A stretch of 64,000 nt of DNA from Bacillus sp. S/N-304-OC-R1 (GCF_019749375.1 NZ_JACWFE010000003.1:1-64000); one strand, 5' to 3'; positions 26,658 to 36,519 are shown, counted from the first letter of the stretch. The notes: generated by a model from the letters alone, not told the origin. Numbers and translations: made by a program.

Positions 26658-27148
26658 TGTTGAGCCCTTGCTTTAGAAAGAATCGGCTCAATGAGCTTTG
26701 CTAATCTCGGAGTAATAATGAATGCAAGCACTGTATTCATAGTCGATCCAATAAAAAGAGACGGGACGATAGACAAATAAAATTCCTTACTCATTAAAAA
26801 CAGGAAGGGCAGCGGTGCAACAAATGCATTTCCTATTACAAATAATACACCTGCCTGCCACTTTAGCCCCTTTTGGTAAAAAGCAGCAAACATAAAGGCT
26901 AAGATAGCCATTTCAATGGCAACAATTCCATGAAAAGGTCCCATTGGCATACCGCCAATTAATGCCGATAGCAGATGTCCCATCGCACCAACGACTGCGC
27001 CGGAAGGACCACCCAAAAGGGCTGCTGCAAGCAATGCAGGAAAGGCATCCAATGCGACACTGCCGATCACAGCAGGGATTTTAATAGCTGCACCAATGGC
27101 AGTTAATGCAACTAATAATGCTATCAGCGCCATTTTCGTGCTTTTCAT
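26654..27148 (-). CDS. cblT: Alpha-ribazole transporter CblT (ECF S-component type)
   Basis: A 164-residue membrane protein with five or six helices, typical of ECF transporter substrate-binding subunits (GAAIKIPAVIGSVALDAFPALLAAALLGGPSGAVVGAMGH). Next to cblS it is most likely CblT, which brings in alpha-ribazole, the lower ligand nucleoside of cobalamin. The energising ECF module is not encoded here. Confidence 0.82.
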   Translation of the reverse strand: MKSTKMALIALLVALTAIGAAIKIPAVIGSVALDAFPALLAAALLGGPSGAVVGAMGHLLSALIGGMPMGPFHGIVAIEMAILAFMFAAFYQKGLKWQAGVLFVIGNAFVAPLPFLFLMSKEFYLSIVPSLFIGSTMNTVLAFIITPRLAKLIEPILSKARAQQ

Positions 27149-27733
27149 TTATTTATCCTCCTTGCGTTTCCCTTCACGAAAGACCTTGGCACTTCGGATA
27201 TATTCCACATCCTTCTCATTCATCCGGAAATTAATCACTCTCGCTAATGCAAAGAAATAATCTGAGAGTCTATTTAAATACTGCTGAGATGCTTCTGAAA
27301 TCTCTGGATCTGCTTTTTTAAGCGAAACGACTAATCTTTCTGCTCTTCTTGTGACTGTACGGGCAATATGAATAGAAGCAGCTGCAGGTGTGCCTCCCGG
27401 TAAAATAAACCTCTCTAGTTTAGGAGCTTCTTGAATAAACTCGTCTATTTTTTTCTCTAAATAATCAACTGATTCTTTTTGCAGCTTTAGTTCACGATCC
27501 TTCATAACATTGGCTAAGTCACCGCCGCAATCAAATAATTCATGCTGGATTTTTTCCAGATCGTCTAAAATATCCTTGAATTTTTCTGAGTCGAGCTGTG
27601 TCATCGCCTGACCAACGAAGCAATTAACTTCATCCACAGTTCCATACGCCTCTACTCGAATATCATCCTTATCCACTCTTCCACCGATAATGCTCGTTTT
27701 CCCTTTATCACCTGTACGTGTGTAAATTCTCAT
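27149..27733 (-). CDS. pduO: Cob(I)alamin adenosyltransferase, PduO type
   Basis: A 194-residue PduO-type ATP:corrinoid adenosyltransferase (YvqK in B. subtilis). The signatures RIYTRTGDKGKTS, GTVDEVNCFVGQ, ARTVTRRAERLVV and LNRLSDYFFALAR are all present. It attaches the adenosyl group to cob(I)alamin or its precursors. I chose the ATG at 27733, eight bases after AAGGAG; the GTG at 27739 is too close. Confidence 0.94.
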   Translation of the reverse strand: MRIYTRTGDKGKTSIIGGRVDKDDIRVEAYGTVDEVNCFVGQAMTQLDSEKFKDILDDLEKIQHELFDCGGDLANVMKDRELKLQKESVDYLEKKIDEFIQEAPKLERFILPGGTPAAASIHIARTVTRRAERLVVSLKKADPEISEASQQYLNRLSDYFFALARVINFRMNEKDVEYIRSAKVFREGKRKEDK

Positions 27734-27766
27734 TGTCACTGCTCCTTTTTGTTTTTTTGAACGAAT

Positions 27767-28198
27767 CTATTTAATACGCCGACTGATCCCATACCAGATC
27801 ACATCTGTTCTCTCTGATAATCTAGCTGTATCCTGATATGCCCAGCCTGTAAAATCACGCCATTTACGATCTTCTGCACGAATAGGAACAATTCCTTTAT
27901 TCATATCCGTTCCAATTAATATTATTTGTCTCCCCTGGGCTTCATTCTCCCATTTACTCCACTCTGTGAGCAGCATCTGCCATTTCTCCCGTGCTATATT
28001 AATCTCGTGCTGAGCGGCTAAACCTTTTAAGAATATTTCTATCCCTTCCAGTATGACGAACAGCTGAGGATGAAAGTCTATTTCAACACTTTCATTTCTA
28101 TAGCCAGAAATCCACAAGTGAGGAGTTTCCTTTAACTTATAATATTCAGTTACCCATTTTGATTTGCCGTTAAAGGCACCTCCCGTAACAAAGTGCAT
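27767..28198 (-). CDS. CobU-like P-loop protein, short paralogue
   Basis: A 143-residue protein related to CobU (adenosylcobinamide kinase/guanylyltransferase). The N-terminus has the P-loop GGAFNGKS, and the C-terminus RKWRDFTGWAYQDTARLSERTDVIWYGISRRIK matches the end of CobU. The HRxxR segment with the guanylated His is absent, so only a kinase or binding role is likely. GGAGGGGAG precedes the ATG, and the gene overlaps the phosphatase by 49 bases. A full CobU is encoded at 30354. Confidence 0.8.
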   Translation of the reverse strand: MHFVTGGAFNGKSKWVTEYYKLKETPHLWISGYRNESVEIDFHPQLFVILEGIEIFLKGLAAQHEINIAREKWQMLLTEWSKWENEAQGRQIILIGTDMNKGIVPIRAEDRKWRDFTGWAYQDTARLSERTDVIWYGISRRIK

Positions 28199-28755
28199 CG
28201 GGCTCCCCTCCTTAAATCCTGCCGGTTCCAGACAAGCTCATAGCCCTGTCCGTGCGGTACTTTCCATTCCCAGAAATCCTTCTCCACTGATGCCCATTTC
28301 ATCAATAATGTCCTAATTACACCGCCATGAGTGATAATGGCTGCTCTACTCAAGGAAGTGTTCATCATCTTCTCCTTCACGATGTCCCAGCCTTTATCCA
28401 CTCGTTCAGAGTACTCCTTAAAGGATTCTCCGCCTAAGGGGTTAGCCGATAATGGAGAAGAAATCCAGCTGCGATATTCAGGTTCATGCTGAAGTTCTTT
28501 GTAAGTCTTTCCTTCCCATTCCCCAAAATTCATTTCGCGGAATTCAAAGAGTGGTTGAAGCTGCTGATCTGGAAACATCCTTCCCGCTGTCTCCAAGCAT
28601 CTGCCTAAATCACTTGAAAAGAGAACTTCATATTCTTCAGAAACCCTCTCAATATCCTCGCACAAAGGGGAATCAGTCCACCCTAAATACTCACGGCGCC
28701 TGTTTGCCTCTGTCAGCCCATGGCGAAATAATGCAATAACCACAGCGTCATCCAT
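28150..28755 (-). CDS. cobC: Histidine phosphatase CobC-like
   Basis: A 201-residue histidine phosphatase ([23 protein letters not shown]; second His in IITHGGVIRTL). In this context the likely reaction is dephosphorylation of alpha-ribazole 5'-phosphate or cobalamin 5'-phosphate. It overlaps cobS by 43 bases. The ATG has GGAGG before it. Confidence 0.85.
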   Translation of the reverse strand: MDDAVVIALFRHGLTEANRRREYLGWTDSPLCEDIERVSEEYEVLFSSDLGRCLETAGRMFPDQQLQPLFEFREMNFGEWEGKTYKELQHEPEYRSWISSPLSANPLGGESFKEYSERVDKGWDIVKEKMMNTSLSRAAIITHGGVIRTLLMKWASVEKDFWEWKVPHGQGYELVWNRQDLRRGARCTLLREVPLTANQNG

Positions 28756-29504
28756 AACAGAACCTCCGTCCCCTCAACACTAGCTCCAAGAATATCCCCT
28801 GTCATCCCGCCAAACCAGCTAATGATTTTTCTTCTTAAAGTAAGTAAAGTTATGGCAGATACTACAATAAAAACGAAAATCCCCAAAATAATTTCTTTTA
28901 AAAGAATGGCAGAGACAAGAAACAAAATGAGGATGTAAATCGGATAGCTAAGCAAAGTTCTCTTCCCAGCTGCTTGTTTAAACAGCGTGCCTAGCCCTTC
29001 TTTTTTCGCTGCTCGAACCTTTAAAAGCAGTACACCCATGACCATTTTGCTAAAAAACGGGAGCAACCCAATCAGGATATAGGAAATGGGATGAATCATC
29101 ACGACGATTTCGTAAATAAAAAGAAAACGTGAGCATAATAAAACAATAACAGACAGCACACCAAAGGCACCTGTACGAGGATCACTCATAATTTCCAGCC
29201 TTTTCTCCCGTTCACTGTAAGAAAAAAAGGCATCGCTTGCATCCATCCACCCATCAAGGTGAATCCCGCCTGTTAAAATGATTCCTGCCAGCCAGACTGC
29301 AAATGCAGCTGTTAAAGAAGAAAAAGGCGTCCAGTGGAGAAAGGCATAAAGAACAAGCGCATAAATAGTTCCCTGTATAAGTCCAAGCAATGGAAAGGTT
29401 TTAATGGATCTTTCAAGATGAGCCTTATCCATTGGCAATTCAATTGGGATTGGAATTGAAGTAAAGAATTGCAGGTTTATTAATATTCCTCTAATCCACT
29501 TCAT
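28713..29504 (-). CDS. cobS: Adenosylcobinamide-GDP ribazoletransferase CobS
   Basis: A 263-residue integral membrane enzyme with about seven helices that joins AdoCbi-GDP and alpha-ribazole (phosphate), the last assembly step. The conserved [37 protein letters not shown] holds the metal-binding Asp residues. The gene overlaps the shortened cobQ by 14 bases. Confidence 0.95.
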   Translation of the reverse strand: MKWIRGILINLQFFTSIPIPIELPMDKAHLERSIKTFPLLGLIQGTIYALVLYAFLHWTPFSSLTAAFAVWLAGIILTGGIHLDGWMDASDAFFSYSEREKRLEIMSDPRTGAFGVLSVIVLLCSRFLFIYEIVVMIHPISYILIGLLPFFSKMVMGVLLLKVRAAKKEGLGTLFKQAAGKRTLLSYPIYILILFLVSAILLKEIILGIFVFIVVSAITLLTLRRKIISWFGGMTGDILGASVEGTEVLLWMTLWLLHYFAMG

Positions 29505-30357
29505 TCGTTATACCCCAGTGATATATAATTTCCTCAAGCTTATCCCAATGAAAATATTCTAATAATCTAGCTGCAAGATCATCATATTTCTCATCGTCCA
29601 TTTCATTTGGATGAGAAATTTCACTACCAGGATTTACAGCCGAGAGTGAGTCTTCTTCTGCAATCATGTGATTCGCAACAAAAGGAAGCACTCCTAAAAC
29701 AGGAATCCCTGTCCTTTCCTCCAGCCATGTTACTCCATCCTCGAATAACGAATGGTTTCCGTGAAACTTATTAATAATAAGCCCTTTCACTCTTTCCCTT
29801 TCATGAGGAGCAAGCAATTCTAATGTTCCAACAATGCTCGCAAAGATGCCGCCTCTTTCTATATCTGCAACAAGAATAACCGGAACATCAGCCATTTCGG
29901 CCACCTTCATATTCACAAGCTCTTTATCCTTTAAATTCATTTCAACAGGGCTGCCGGCACCTTCCATAATGAGCAGTTCATAGTCTGCTGATAATTTTTC
30001 CAAAGCCAATCCAATCGTCTTCAAACCCTTTTCGTAGAACAAGTCTCGATAGCTTTTTCCTTCAATTGTCTCCAGAGTCTCTCCGAGCAAAATCACTTCA
30101 GAACGCAGATTCGATTTTGGCTTTAAAAGTATCGGGTTCATCCATTCTGTCGCTTCCGTCTTGGCAGCTTCCGCCTGAAGCCCCTGTGAACGGCCGATTT
30201 CTTTATCATCACTAGTTATATAAGAGTAATTGCACATGTTTTGTGATTTAAATGGTGCCACTTTATATCCTTTATTCGCAAATGCCCGACATAGAGCTGT
30301 TACAATGATGCTTTTCCCTACGTCCGATGCCGTTCCTTGAATCATAATTCCCTTCAT
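29491..30357 (-). CDS. CobQ-like protein lacking the glutamine amidotransferase domain
   Basis: A 288-residue protein matching the ATPase half of cobyric acid synthase Cob[75 protein letters not shown]. After [20 protein letters not shown], where the class I glutamine amidotransferase domain should begin, it jumps to the CobQ tail [21 protein letters not shown]. Normal CobQ has about 500 residues, so some 200 internal residues are missing, in frame. It cannot liberate ammonia from glutamine, and its function here is unclear. The neighbours overlap by a few bases, so it is translated within the operon. Confidence 0.85.
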   Translation of the reverse strand: MKGIMIQGTASDVGKSIIVTALCRAFANKGYKVAPFKSQNMCNYSYITSDDKEIGRSQGLQAEAAKTEATEWMNPILLKPKSNLRSEVILLGETLETIEGKSYRDLFYEKGLKTIGLALEKLSADYELLIMEGAGSPVEMNLKDKELVNMKVAEMADVPVILVADIERGGIFASIVGTLELLAPHERERVKGLIINKFHGNHSLFEDGVTWLEERTGIPVLGVLPFVANHMIAEEDSLSAVNPGSEISHPNEMDDEKYDDLAARLLEYFHWDKLEEIIYHWGITNEVD

Positions 30358-30932
30358 ACAAGTTTTGTTCCTTTCATCAGGATTGGAATGCCCGCTTCAA
30401 CCAGAAAAGCCTGGTTAGCTTTAGCAACGATTTGCTGATGAAGCTGTCCGAGCATTTTTCCATAAATGAAAACGAGGTCATTATCGAATGGTGGATCATG
30501 CAATACCTCGTTACTGACCACGATAAGCCTATGACATTTTACTGCGATTTGTTCAATTCCGCCTATAATGCTTTTCATCACCTTTTGCTGGAATGAATAA
30601 TCCATCCATTGCTCATCCTTACTGAAAAACTCATTATTCAAAAGGGTCGTTAAGCAATCCAGCAAAATGATATCTGATTCGGTAAATGAACTAGCAAGCT
30701 CCTGTAGCCGAGTAGGCTTTTCCCATGTTTTCCAATTCAAGCCACTTTCTTCCCGATCACGCTGGTGCCTAAGAATTCGTTCCTTCATCTCCGCATCACT
30801 TGCCTCGCCGGCTGCAATGTAATGAAGATGGCCGCCAGTCTTTGCTGCTATTTCCGCTGCAAGCTTTTCTGCAAACCGGCTTTTCCCGCTTCGAACTCCG
30901 CCGCTAATAAAAATTAAGGACGATTCTGCCAT
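30354..30932 (-). CDS. cobU: Adenosylcobinamide kinase/guanylyltransferase CobU
   Basis: A 192-residue CobU. The P-loop [12 protein letters not shown] and the guanylated His in [13 protein letters not shown] are present, as is [11 protein letters not shown]. The C-terminal part is somewhat divergent ([27 protein letters not shown]). It converts adenosylcobinamide to its GDP derivative. It overlaps cobD by 19 bases and the next gene by an ATGA. Confidence 0.92.
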   Translation of the reverse strand: MAESSLIFISGGVRSGKSRFAEKLAAEIAAKTGGHLHYIAAGEASDAEMKERILRHQRDREESGLNWKTWEKPTRLQELASSFTESDIILLDCLTTLLNNEFFSKDEQWMDYSFQQKVMKSIIGGIEQIAVKCHRLIVVSNEVLHDPPFDNDLVFIYGKMLGQLHQQIVAKANQAFLVEAGIPILMKGTKLV

Positions 30933-31990
30933 TCCTCTATCGCCCCCATTAATACGTCATTATACTCTTGCCCCTTGATCGCAAACCGGAGCCAGCCACC
31001 CTCTAATCCTGGAAAGTTCATCGTATGTCTAGGGATAATTCCTTTTAAAAGTAAAAACTCGAAAAAGGGCAGCTGATCATGAAGAGCAGGATCCTTTAAT
31101 AAATAAAAATTAACTCGTGAAGGAGAAAATAAAAATTCCCTTTGTTGATAAAACTGAAACAGCCTCTCCCTTTCCTGATCAATTAGCCGTCTCGTTTCCT
31201 CGACATAGACTTCACTAACTATGCACCACTCCCCTGCCTGTAAAGCAAGGGCATTCATGCTCCACTGCGGCTGAAGGCTCGCCAGCTCCTCTACCATCTG
31301 CTCATTTGCCATTAGATAGCCTAAACGCAGTCCCGGGATTGCAAACATTTTTGTCATCGAGCGAATAATGAGCAAATTCGAGTATTCATTTATGTAAGAC
31401 GTTATCGATTCATATTCGGAAAGAAAATCATAAAAAGCCTCATCTACGATAAGAAGGCAATTTTGTTTCTGACATTCTTTCAGTAACTCAGTTAATAATT
31501 TTTTAGAGTAATACATTCCAGTTGGATTACATGGGTTACATAAAAATATTGCATCGATATCTAATAGTTTCTCGGCTATTTCTTCTAGCCTTAATTCCCA
31601 TTTATCAGGATTTAGCTGATGATAATGAATAGAACAGCCGTTTATTCGGCAAGCTTCTTCATATTCAGAAAAAGCAGGCTGAACTATTAAAACCCTTTTT
31701 CCCGAAAGCATTCTTCCAATTAATGAAATCAGTTCGGCGCCTCCGTTGCCAATTAATATTTGTTCTTCCTTCAGATGCTCCTTTTCCGCTAGGCTTTTCT
31801 TCAGCTTACATCCTTTTGGATCCGGGTAATCTGATATTGCTGTAAATAGCTCCCCCCACTTTTCCTTCAATATTTCAGGAGGTCCTAAAGGATTAATATT
31901 CGCGCTAAAATCAATTCTTTCTTTAGGCATTTTCATTTGAAGACTCGAAAATAAATATTGAGGATTAGAACCATGTGAAGGCCATTTCAA
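30914..31990 (-). CDS. cobD: Threonine-phosphate decarboxylase CobD
   Basis: A 358-residue PLP enzyme of the class I aminotransferase fold. The PLP-binding Lys214 lies in RSMTKMFAIPGLRLGY, and the phosphate-binding and Asp motifs (NPCNPTGMY, IVDEAFYDF) are present. It makes aminopropanol phosphate for the corrinoid side chain, which CbiB then attaches. The start is TTG at 31990, seven bases after GGAGGG, inside the end of cbiB. Confidence 0.88.
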   Translation of the reverse strand: MKWPSHGSNPQYLFSSLQMKMPKERIDFSANINPLGPPEILKEKWGELFTAISDYPDPKGCKLKKSLAEKEHLKEEQILIGNGGAELISLIGRMLSGKRVLIVQPAFSEYEEACRINGCSIHYHQLNPDKWELRLEEIAEKLLDIDAIFLCNPCNPTGMYYSKKLLTELLKECQKQNCLLIVDEAFYDFLSEYESITSYINEYSNLLIIRSMTKMFAIPGLRLGYLMANEQMVEELASLQPQWSMNALALQAGEWCIVSEVYVEETRRLIDQERERLFQFYQQREFLFSPSRVNFYLLKDPALHDQLPFFEFLLLKGIIPRHTMNFPGLEGGWLRFAIKGQEYNDVLMGAIEEWQNRP

Positions 31991-32930
31991 TGAGAATCCC
32001 TCCTATCCAAAGCAAGCATAAAAAGATTGGAATTGTCCGTGTAACAATTCTGTTGGTTTGAAGGATATGATTCTTTTCGAGTGTCACTAGCGGATCTCCC
32101 ATTGTCGCCCGATTGGATACCATTCCTTTGTAAGTGTTAATCCCGCCAAGCTGAATCCCTAAAATGGCAGCAACAGCAGCTTCTCCCCAGCCTGAATTTG
32201 GGCTTGGGTGTTTTTTCGCGTCACGGAATACAGTTCTCCACGCCTGTTTTGAACTGATATGCACCGGCCTGTTTACAACAAGCTTGCAAAAAGAAGTTAA
32301 TCTGCTTGGAATCCAATTGACGACATCGTCCAACCGGGCAGATGCCCAGCCAAATTCCCCATATTTATCATTCCGGTAGCCTACCATAGAATCACAAGTG
32401 TTAATTGCTCGATATATGATAGCTATAGGGGCGCCTCCAATAAGCGCCCAAAAAAGCGGAGCTGTAATTCCATCACTTGTATTTTCCGCTACTGTTTCAA
32501 CTGCTGCTCTGACAATTTCAGGCTCATCCAGCTGATCTGTATCTCTCCCGACAATATAGGAAAGCTTATGTCTCGCCTCGTTTAAATCTCCTCTGTTAAG
32601 TGGGTCATACACTGTTAGCGCTGCCTCTTTTAAACTTTTTTGGGCAATGGCTGTCGAAATGAGTATCGCCTCTCCTAGAATACCTGCAATAAGATGAAGC
32701 TTATATAGAAAGCTGACAATGAGAAAGGAAATGCCTCCTGCCACAGCTAAAACGACGAGAAGCATGACAGCCCCTTTTACTTTTCTTGAACGGCCATGAT
32801 TTAAGGCCTTGTCCAATTTATAAATAAAGGAACCCATCCATTTCACTGGATGCGGCCAGTTTGGCGGGTCCCCAACAACAAGATCGATCAGAACCGCAAT
32901 GGATAGTGCAAAAAGATGATGAATGATCAT
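31965..32930 (-). CDS. cbiB: Adenosylcobinamide-phosphate synthase CbiB
   Basis: A 321-residue integral membrane protein that attaches aminopropanol (phosphate) to adenosylcobyric acid. The start LIDLVVGDPPNWPHPVKWMG, and AAVETVAENTSDGITAPLFW further on, are diagnostic. It works with CobD. In this operon it closes the salvage route that begins with CbiZ. Confidence 0.94.
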   Translation of the reverse strand: MIIHHLFALSIAVLIDLVVGDPPNWPHPVKWMGSFIYKLDKALNHGRSRKVKGAVMLLVVLAVAGGISFLIVSFLYKLHLIAGILGEAILISTAIAQKSLKEAALTVYDPLNRGDLNEARHKLSYIVGRDTDQLDEPEIVRAAVETVAENTSDGITAPLFWALIGGAPIAIIYRAINTCDSMVGYRNDKYGEFGWASARLDDVVNWIPSRLTSFCKLVVNRPVHISSKQAWRTVFRDAKKHPSPNSGWGEAAVAAILGIQLGGINTYKGMVSNRATMGDPLVTLEKNHILQTNRIVTRTIPIFLCLLWIGGILIEMAFTWF

Positions 32931-34396
32931 TTTTTCACCCTTCTTCTGCTCTTTTGAATGGCTTCACGTGTACATTCATAAACACCTTTACCGATGATCT
33001 TTCCAAGCGGTGTAATTGTTCCGGCATATTCCAGCTTCCTCCCTCTTTGTGTGGAAGCAATTAATATACTGTCAGTCGATGTGCCTGTAGCCAATGTACC
33101 GGTAACAGCGTCTCTCACTTCTAAATCATGCATAGCTTTTACTTTTGCTTCAGTGGCAGTCATGATGCTTTGAATAATGGCTTCCTCTGTCATATCTCCG
33201 CTCACAAAAATCCACGTATTAATCGTTCCTGGCTGCATTTGAAAAACATGCTCGCTTCCTCTTGAGGCATCAATGGCATTTCCAACACCAGCAGTTACTA
33301 TGATAAAAACAGAAAAACCTTCCTCGTCATACACCTGATATTTCACATCCTCCAGCATGACAGCCGTCATCATTCCAACTGTTTCCCCTGGTTCAAAACC
33401 GTGTATTTTCAAATAATCTGCCATCTCTTTGCGATGATCACTGCAATCGTAATCCTTATCGACATGGCGATTGACAAATAGCTGATGCCAGCCAGTTCCT
33501 GAACCAATGACCCCAGACGACATCGTACGGAGAGGGATAGGAGACCTGAACACAATATGTTCACCTGAAAGTTCTAGAAACCTCTCATCTAAATAACACG
33601 CTTCCCTTTCACCTGTCAGTTCCTCAGGAAGCAATACCATTTGAGGAGCAGGCACTTTCGGGTGGGGCTGCTTTTCAATTTTTGTATTATAGACTTTCCG
33701 AATCCGGTCTTCACGCAGCACTTCATTTGGTGAATCATTTATATTAATTACGCCATTTTCAAGCAGTAACAGCCTGTCACAATATAGACCTGCTAGATTC
33801 AAGTCATGAAAAATAGAAATAACGGTCAGTCCGCGATTTTTAGTCCAGTCCTTCAACAAATCAAGTAAGTCCTTTTGAAAAGAAAGATCGAGATGGTTTG
33901 TTGGCTCATCCAGCAGCAATATTTCTGGTTCTTGAGCCAATGCCTGTGCTAAGAAAACACGCTGTCTTTCCCCTCCGGAAAGCTCGTGAATATAGTGATC
34001 TGCAAAATGATCAACACCTGTTTGTTCCATCGCTTGTCTAACGACCCGTTCATCCTCTTGTGACCAGGAATGAAACCAGCCCTTCTGATGTGCATACCTT
34101 CCTAATGAAACTGTTTCCTTTACTGTATAAGAGAAGCTTTGCATCGAATGCTGGGGCAGGACAGCAATAATTTTTGCTAACTCTTTAGGCGGGTAATCCT
34201 TTAATGATTTTCCTTTTAAAACGATTTCTCCACTGCTAAAAGGCAGAATACCGCTAAGCATTTTCAGCAAGGTTGTTTTCCCGCTCCCATTCGGACCTAA
34301 TATTCCAAACAGCTCCCCTTTCTCCAGTTCGAAGGAGACATTTTTGATAACGGAAGCTCCTGTATATCCCCCGCTTACACTTAAGACGTTAAGCAT
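32927..34396 (-). CDS. Cobalamin ABC transporter ATPase fused to CbiZ amidohydrolase
   Basis: A 489-residue fusion. Residues 1-245 form an ABC ATPase (Walker A GPNGSGKTT, signature LSGGERQR, Walker B ILLLDEPT), the BtuD partner of the permease encoded next. Residues 275-480 form CbiZ, adenosylcobinamide amidohydrolase (MSSGVIGSGTGWHQLFVNRHVDKDYDC, ATGTSTDSILIA). CbiZ cleaves the side chain of incomplete corrinoids so they can be rebuilt. The fusion of import and remodelling is known in some Bacilli. It overlaps cbiB by 4 bases. Confidence 0.92.
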   Translation of the reverse strand: MLNVLSVSGGYTGASVIKNVSFELEKGELFGILGPNGSGKTTLLKMLSGILPFSSGEIVLKGKSLKDYPPKELAKIIAVLPQHSMQSFSYTVKETVSLGRYAHQKGWFHSWSQEDERVVRQAMEQTGVDHFADHYIHELSGGERQRVFLAQALAQEPEILLLDEPTNHLDLSFQKDLLDLLKDWTKNRGLTVISIFHDLNLAGLYCDRLLLLENGVININDSPNEVLREDRIRKVYNTKIEKQPHPKVPAPQMVLLPEELTGEREACYLDERFLELSGEHIVFRSPIPLRTMSSGVIGSGTGWHQLFVNRHVDKDYDCSDHRKEMADYLKIHGFEPGETVGMMTAVMLEDVKYQVYDEEGFSVFIIVTAGVGNAIDASRGSEHVFQMQPGTINTWIFVSGDMTEEAIIQSIMTATEAKVKAMHDLEVRDAVTGTLATGTSTDSILIASTQRGRKLEYAGTITPLGKIIGKGVYECTREAIQKSRRRVKK

Positions 34397-34398
34397 GT

Positions 34399-35457
34399 CT
34401 ATCCTCTTCTTTCCGTTCGTCTATTCATTAATATAATCGCAAATACAGGTGCTCCAATGAGTGCTGTAATCACGCCAATGGGAAGCTCTGTTGGAGAGAT
34501 GATCGTTCTAGCAATCAGATCAGCAAGAATTAAAAATCCACTCCCAGTTAAAATCGACAAGGGCAATAAATGTTTATGATCCGGGCCCCATAGTAATCTT
34601 GTTAAGTGAGGTATAACAAGCCCTACAAAACCAATCGTCCCTGATACAGCGACGGCTGCCCCGGTTAACATCGATCCAGCAAGGAGGATCATCATTTTTC
34701 TTCTCTGCACATTTACCCCAATATGCTGTGCTCGCTCTTCCCCAAAAGACATAGCATTTAATTCATGACTATTTAATAAAAGTATAGCTGACCCAATGAT
34801 AAAAAATGGCAAAATAATTTTAATATAGGCCCAGCCCCTCATCGACACACTGCCTAAAAGCCAGCCAATAATTTGCCTTAATTCTTCGCCTGTAAGTGCA
34901 ATCATGAGTGAAATGAACGCTCCTAAAAATGAGCTAAAAATAATTCCTGTTAAAATTATGGTCTCTACCTTCATGGAACGCTCCACTTGGCGAGCAAACA
35001 ATAGCACAAAGAAAATGGTAATAAAAGAAGATAGAATACTTAATAATGGCAATGTAAATAAGCCCACATATGGAATTGAGATACCGAAGAATAAAGTAAT
35101 AACAGCTCCCACTGAGGCGCCTGAAGAAACGCCAAGTGTATAGGGATCTGCAAGAGGATTTCTTAGTAAACCTTGGAAAGCGGCTCCCGCAATTGCGAGA
35201 GACGCGCCAACCAAGCCGGCAAGAATAACCCGAGGAAGCCGGATATTCATGACGATATTTGCATACATGGACTCAATTAGTTCATTAGGTGTATAGCGGA
35301 AAATTTCAGCACCAATTATGTTCAAAATATCCATCGCTGGAACAGATACAGTTCCAATCGAGATGCCGAGCAGCATAGCAATAAATAAAAATCCTGCTGC
35401 TAATAGATACGCTAAAACTTTATTATTTAAATATGTCCGGATAAATTGCTTTTGCAA
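34399..35457 (-). CDS. btuC: Cobalamin ABC transporter permease BtuC
   Basis: A 352-residue FecCD/BtuC family permease with about ten transmembrane helices (MNIRLPRVILAGLVGASLAIAGAAFQGLLRNPLADPYTLGVSSGAS; GFVGLVIPHLTRLLWG). It starts with TTG at 35457, eight bases after GGAGT and inside the end of btuF, and pairs with the fused ATPase. Confidence 0.93.
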   Translation of the reverse strand: MQKQFIRTYLNNKVLAYLLAAGFLFIAMLLGISIGTVSVPAMDILNIIGAEIFRYTPNELIESMYANIVMNIRLPRVILAGLVGASLAIAGAAFQGLLRNPLADPYTLGVSSGASVGAVITLFFGISIPYVGLFTLPLLSILSSFITIFFVLLFARQVERSMKVETIILTGIIFSSFLGAFISLMIALTGEELRQIIGWLLGSVSMRGWAYIKIILPFFIIGSAILLLNSHELNAMSFGEERAQHIGVNVQRRKMMILLAGSMLTGAAVAVSGTIGFVGLVIPHLTRLLWGPDHKHLLPLSILTGSGFLILADLIARTIISPTELPIGVITALIGAPVFAIILMNRRTERRG

Positions 35458-36397
35458 GTAGCTCTACTCCTTCAACAATCCTTGGGCCTGAACGGGTAAC
35501 TGTATCTGAATCGACATCTATCACTTGTTTATTTTTAACAGCATTAATGTCCTGCCAGCCATCACGTCCTAATACGTTTCCTACAGGGTCTTCTGTATAG
35601 TATCCGTGAGTTGTAATAATAACATCCGGATTTCTCTCAATTACAGCCTCTGGATCCATTTTTGGCCAGCCTTCTTCTTTAACCACATTATCAGCATGAA
35701 TCATCTTAAGCATTTCGTCCATAAACGTGTTAGCACCAACTGCATAAATATCTGGAGCTGGCGATACTTCTACAAATACTTTTTTACGATCTTTATCCTT
35801 AATGGCTTTAGCCTTTTCCTTAATATCTTCAAGCTTTGCCTTCATATCTGTGACAAGTTTTTCTGCTTCTTCCTTATTTCCTGAAGCAGTACCAATCATA
35901 TTAATAGAGTCAAATACTTGATCAAAATTCTTTGCGTCATTTACAACTAAAACAGCAATACCAGCATCTCTTAACTGCTGAAGTCCTGCTTCAGAATTAT
36001 GAGCACTTGATGCATGTGCTAATACTATATCAGGGCTTAATGAAATAATCTTTTCAACATTAAATTCCATGCCGCCAATTTTTTCTATGTCTGCCGTTTC
36101 AGCAGGGTAGTTGTCATAATCAGAAACACCAACTACTTCATTGCCTAAACCTAATCCAAATGCAATTTCTGTATTACTAGGGATTAGAGAAACGATTTTT
36201 TCTGGGCGAGATTGGATAACAACCTCTTTCCCTATTGCGTCCTTTATTGTAACAGGAAAATCAGCTTTTTCCTCTTGCGTGACCTGAGTTTCTTTTTCTG
36301 CAGCATTTTCCTTCGTTTTATCCGCACTTTCTCCGCAACCAGCAAGAACGCCAATTGCTAAAAGGAGTGCAAACATTAATGAATACAGCTTCTTCAT
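35423..36397 (-). CDS. btuF: Cobalamin-binding lipoprotein BtuF
   Basis: A 324-residue substrate-binding lipoprotein (lipobox LAGC) of the helical-backbone type, with RPEKIVSLIPSNTEIAFGLGLGNEVVGVSDYDNYP. The ATG at 36397 follows GGAGG; the open frame extends upstream to 36583 only because the riboswitch region happens to be open. It is the first gene of the operon, controlled by the cobalamin riboswitch just upstream, which supports a corrinoid ligand. Confidence 0.93.
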   Translation of the reverse strand: MKKLYSLMFALLLAIGVLAGCGESADKTKENAAEKETQVTQEEKADFPVTIKDAIGKEVVIQSRPEKIVSLIPSNTEIAFGLGLGNEVVGVSDYDNYPAETADIEKIGGMEFNVEKIISLSPDIVLAHASSAHNSEAGLQQLRDAGIAVLVVNDAKNFDQVFDSINMIGTASGNKEEAEKLVTDMKAKLEDIKEKAKAIKDKDRKKVFVEVSPAPDIYAVGANTFMDEMLKMIHADNVVKEEGWPKMDPEAVIERNPDVIITTHGYYTEDPVGNVLGRDGWQDINAVKNKQVIDVDSDTVTRSGPRIVEGVELLAKAIYPDIFK

Positions 36398-36431
36398 TCT
36401 AGATTCCTCCAATTTTTTCATCTTATAAAAT

Positions 36432-36466
36432 AAAAAAACATCTCCACATTTGATATGGAGATGTTT
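36432..36466 (-). terminator. Riboswitch expression-platform terminator
   Basis: An 11-bp stem AAACATCTCCA/TGGAGATGTTT with seven T on the minus strand, 35 bases before btuF. Closing this hairpin when cobalamin is bound would stop transcription. Confidence 0.85.
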
Positions 36467-36519
36467 GCATAGGTATACGAGAATATAAGGCAAGTACCTG
36501 TCCAAACACCTCCTATCCT

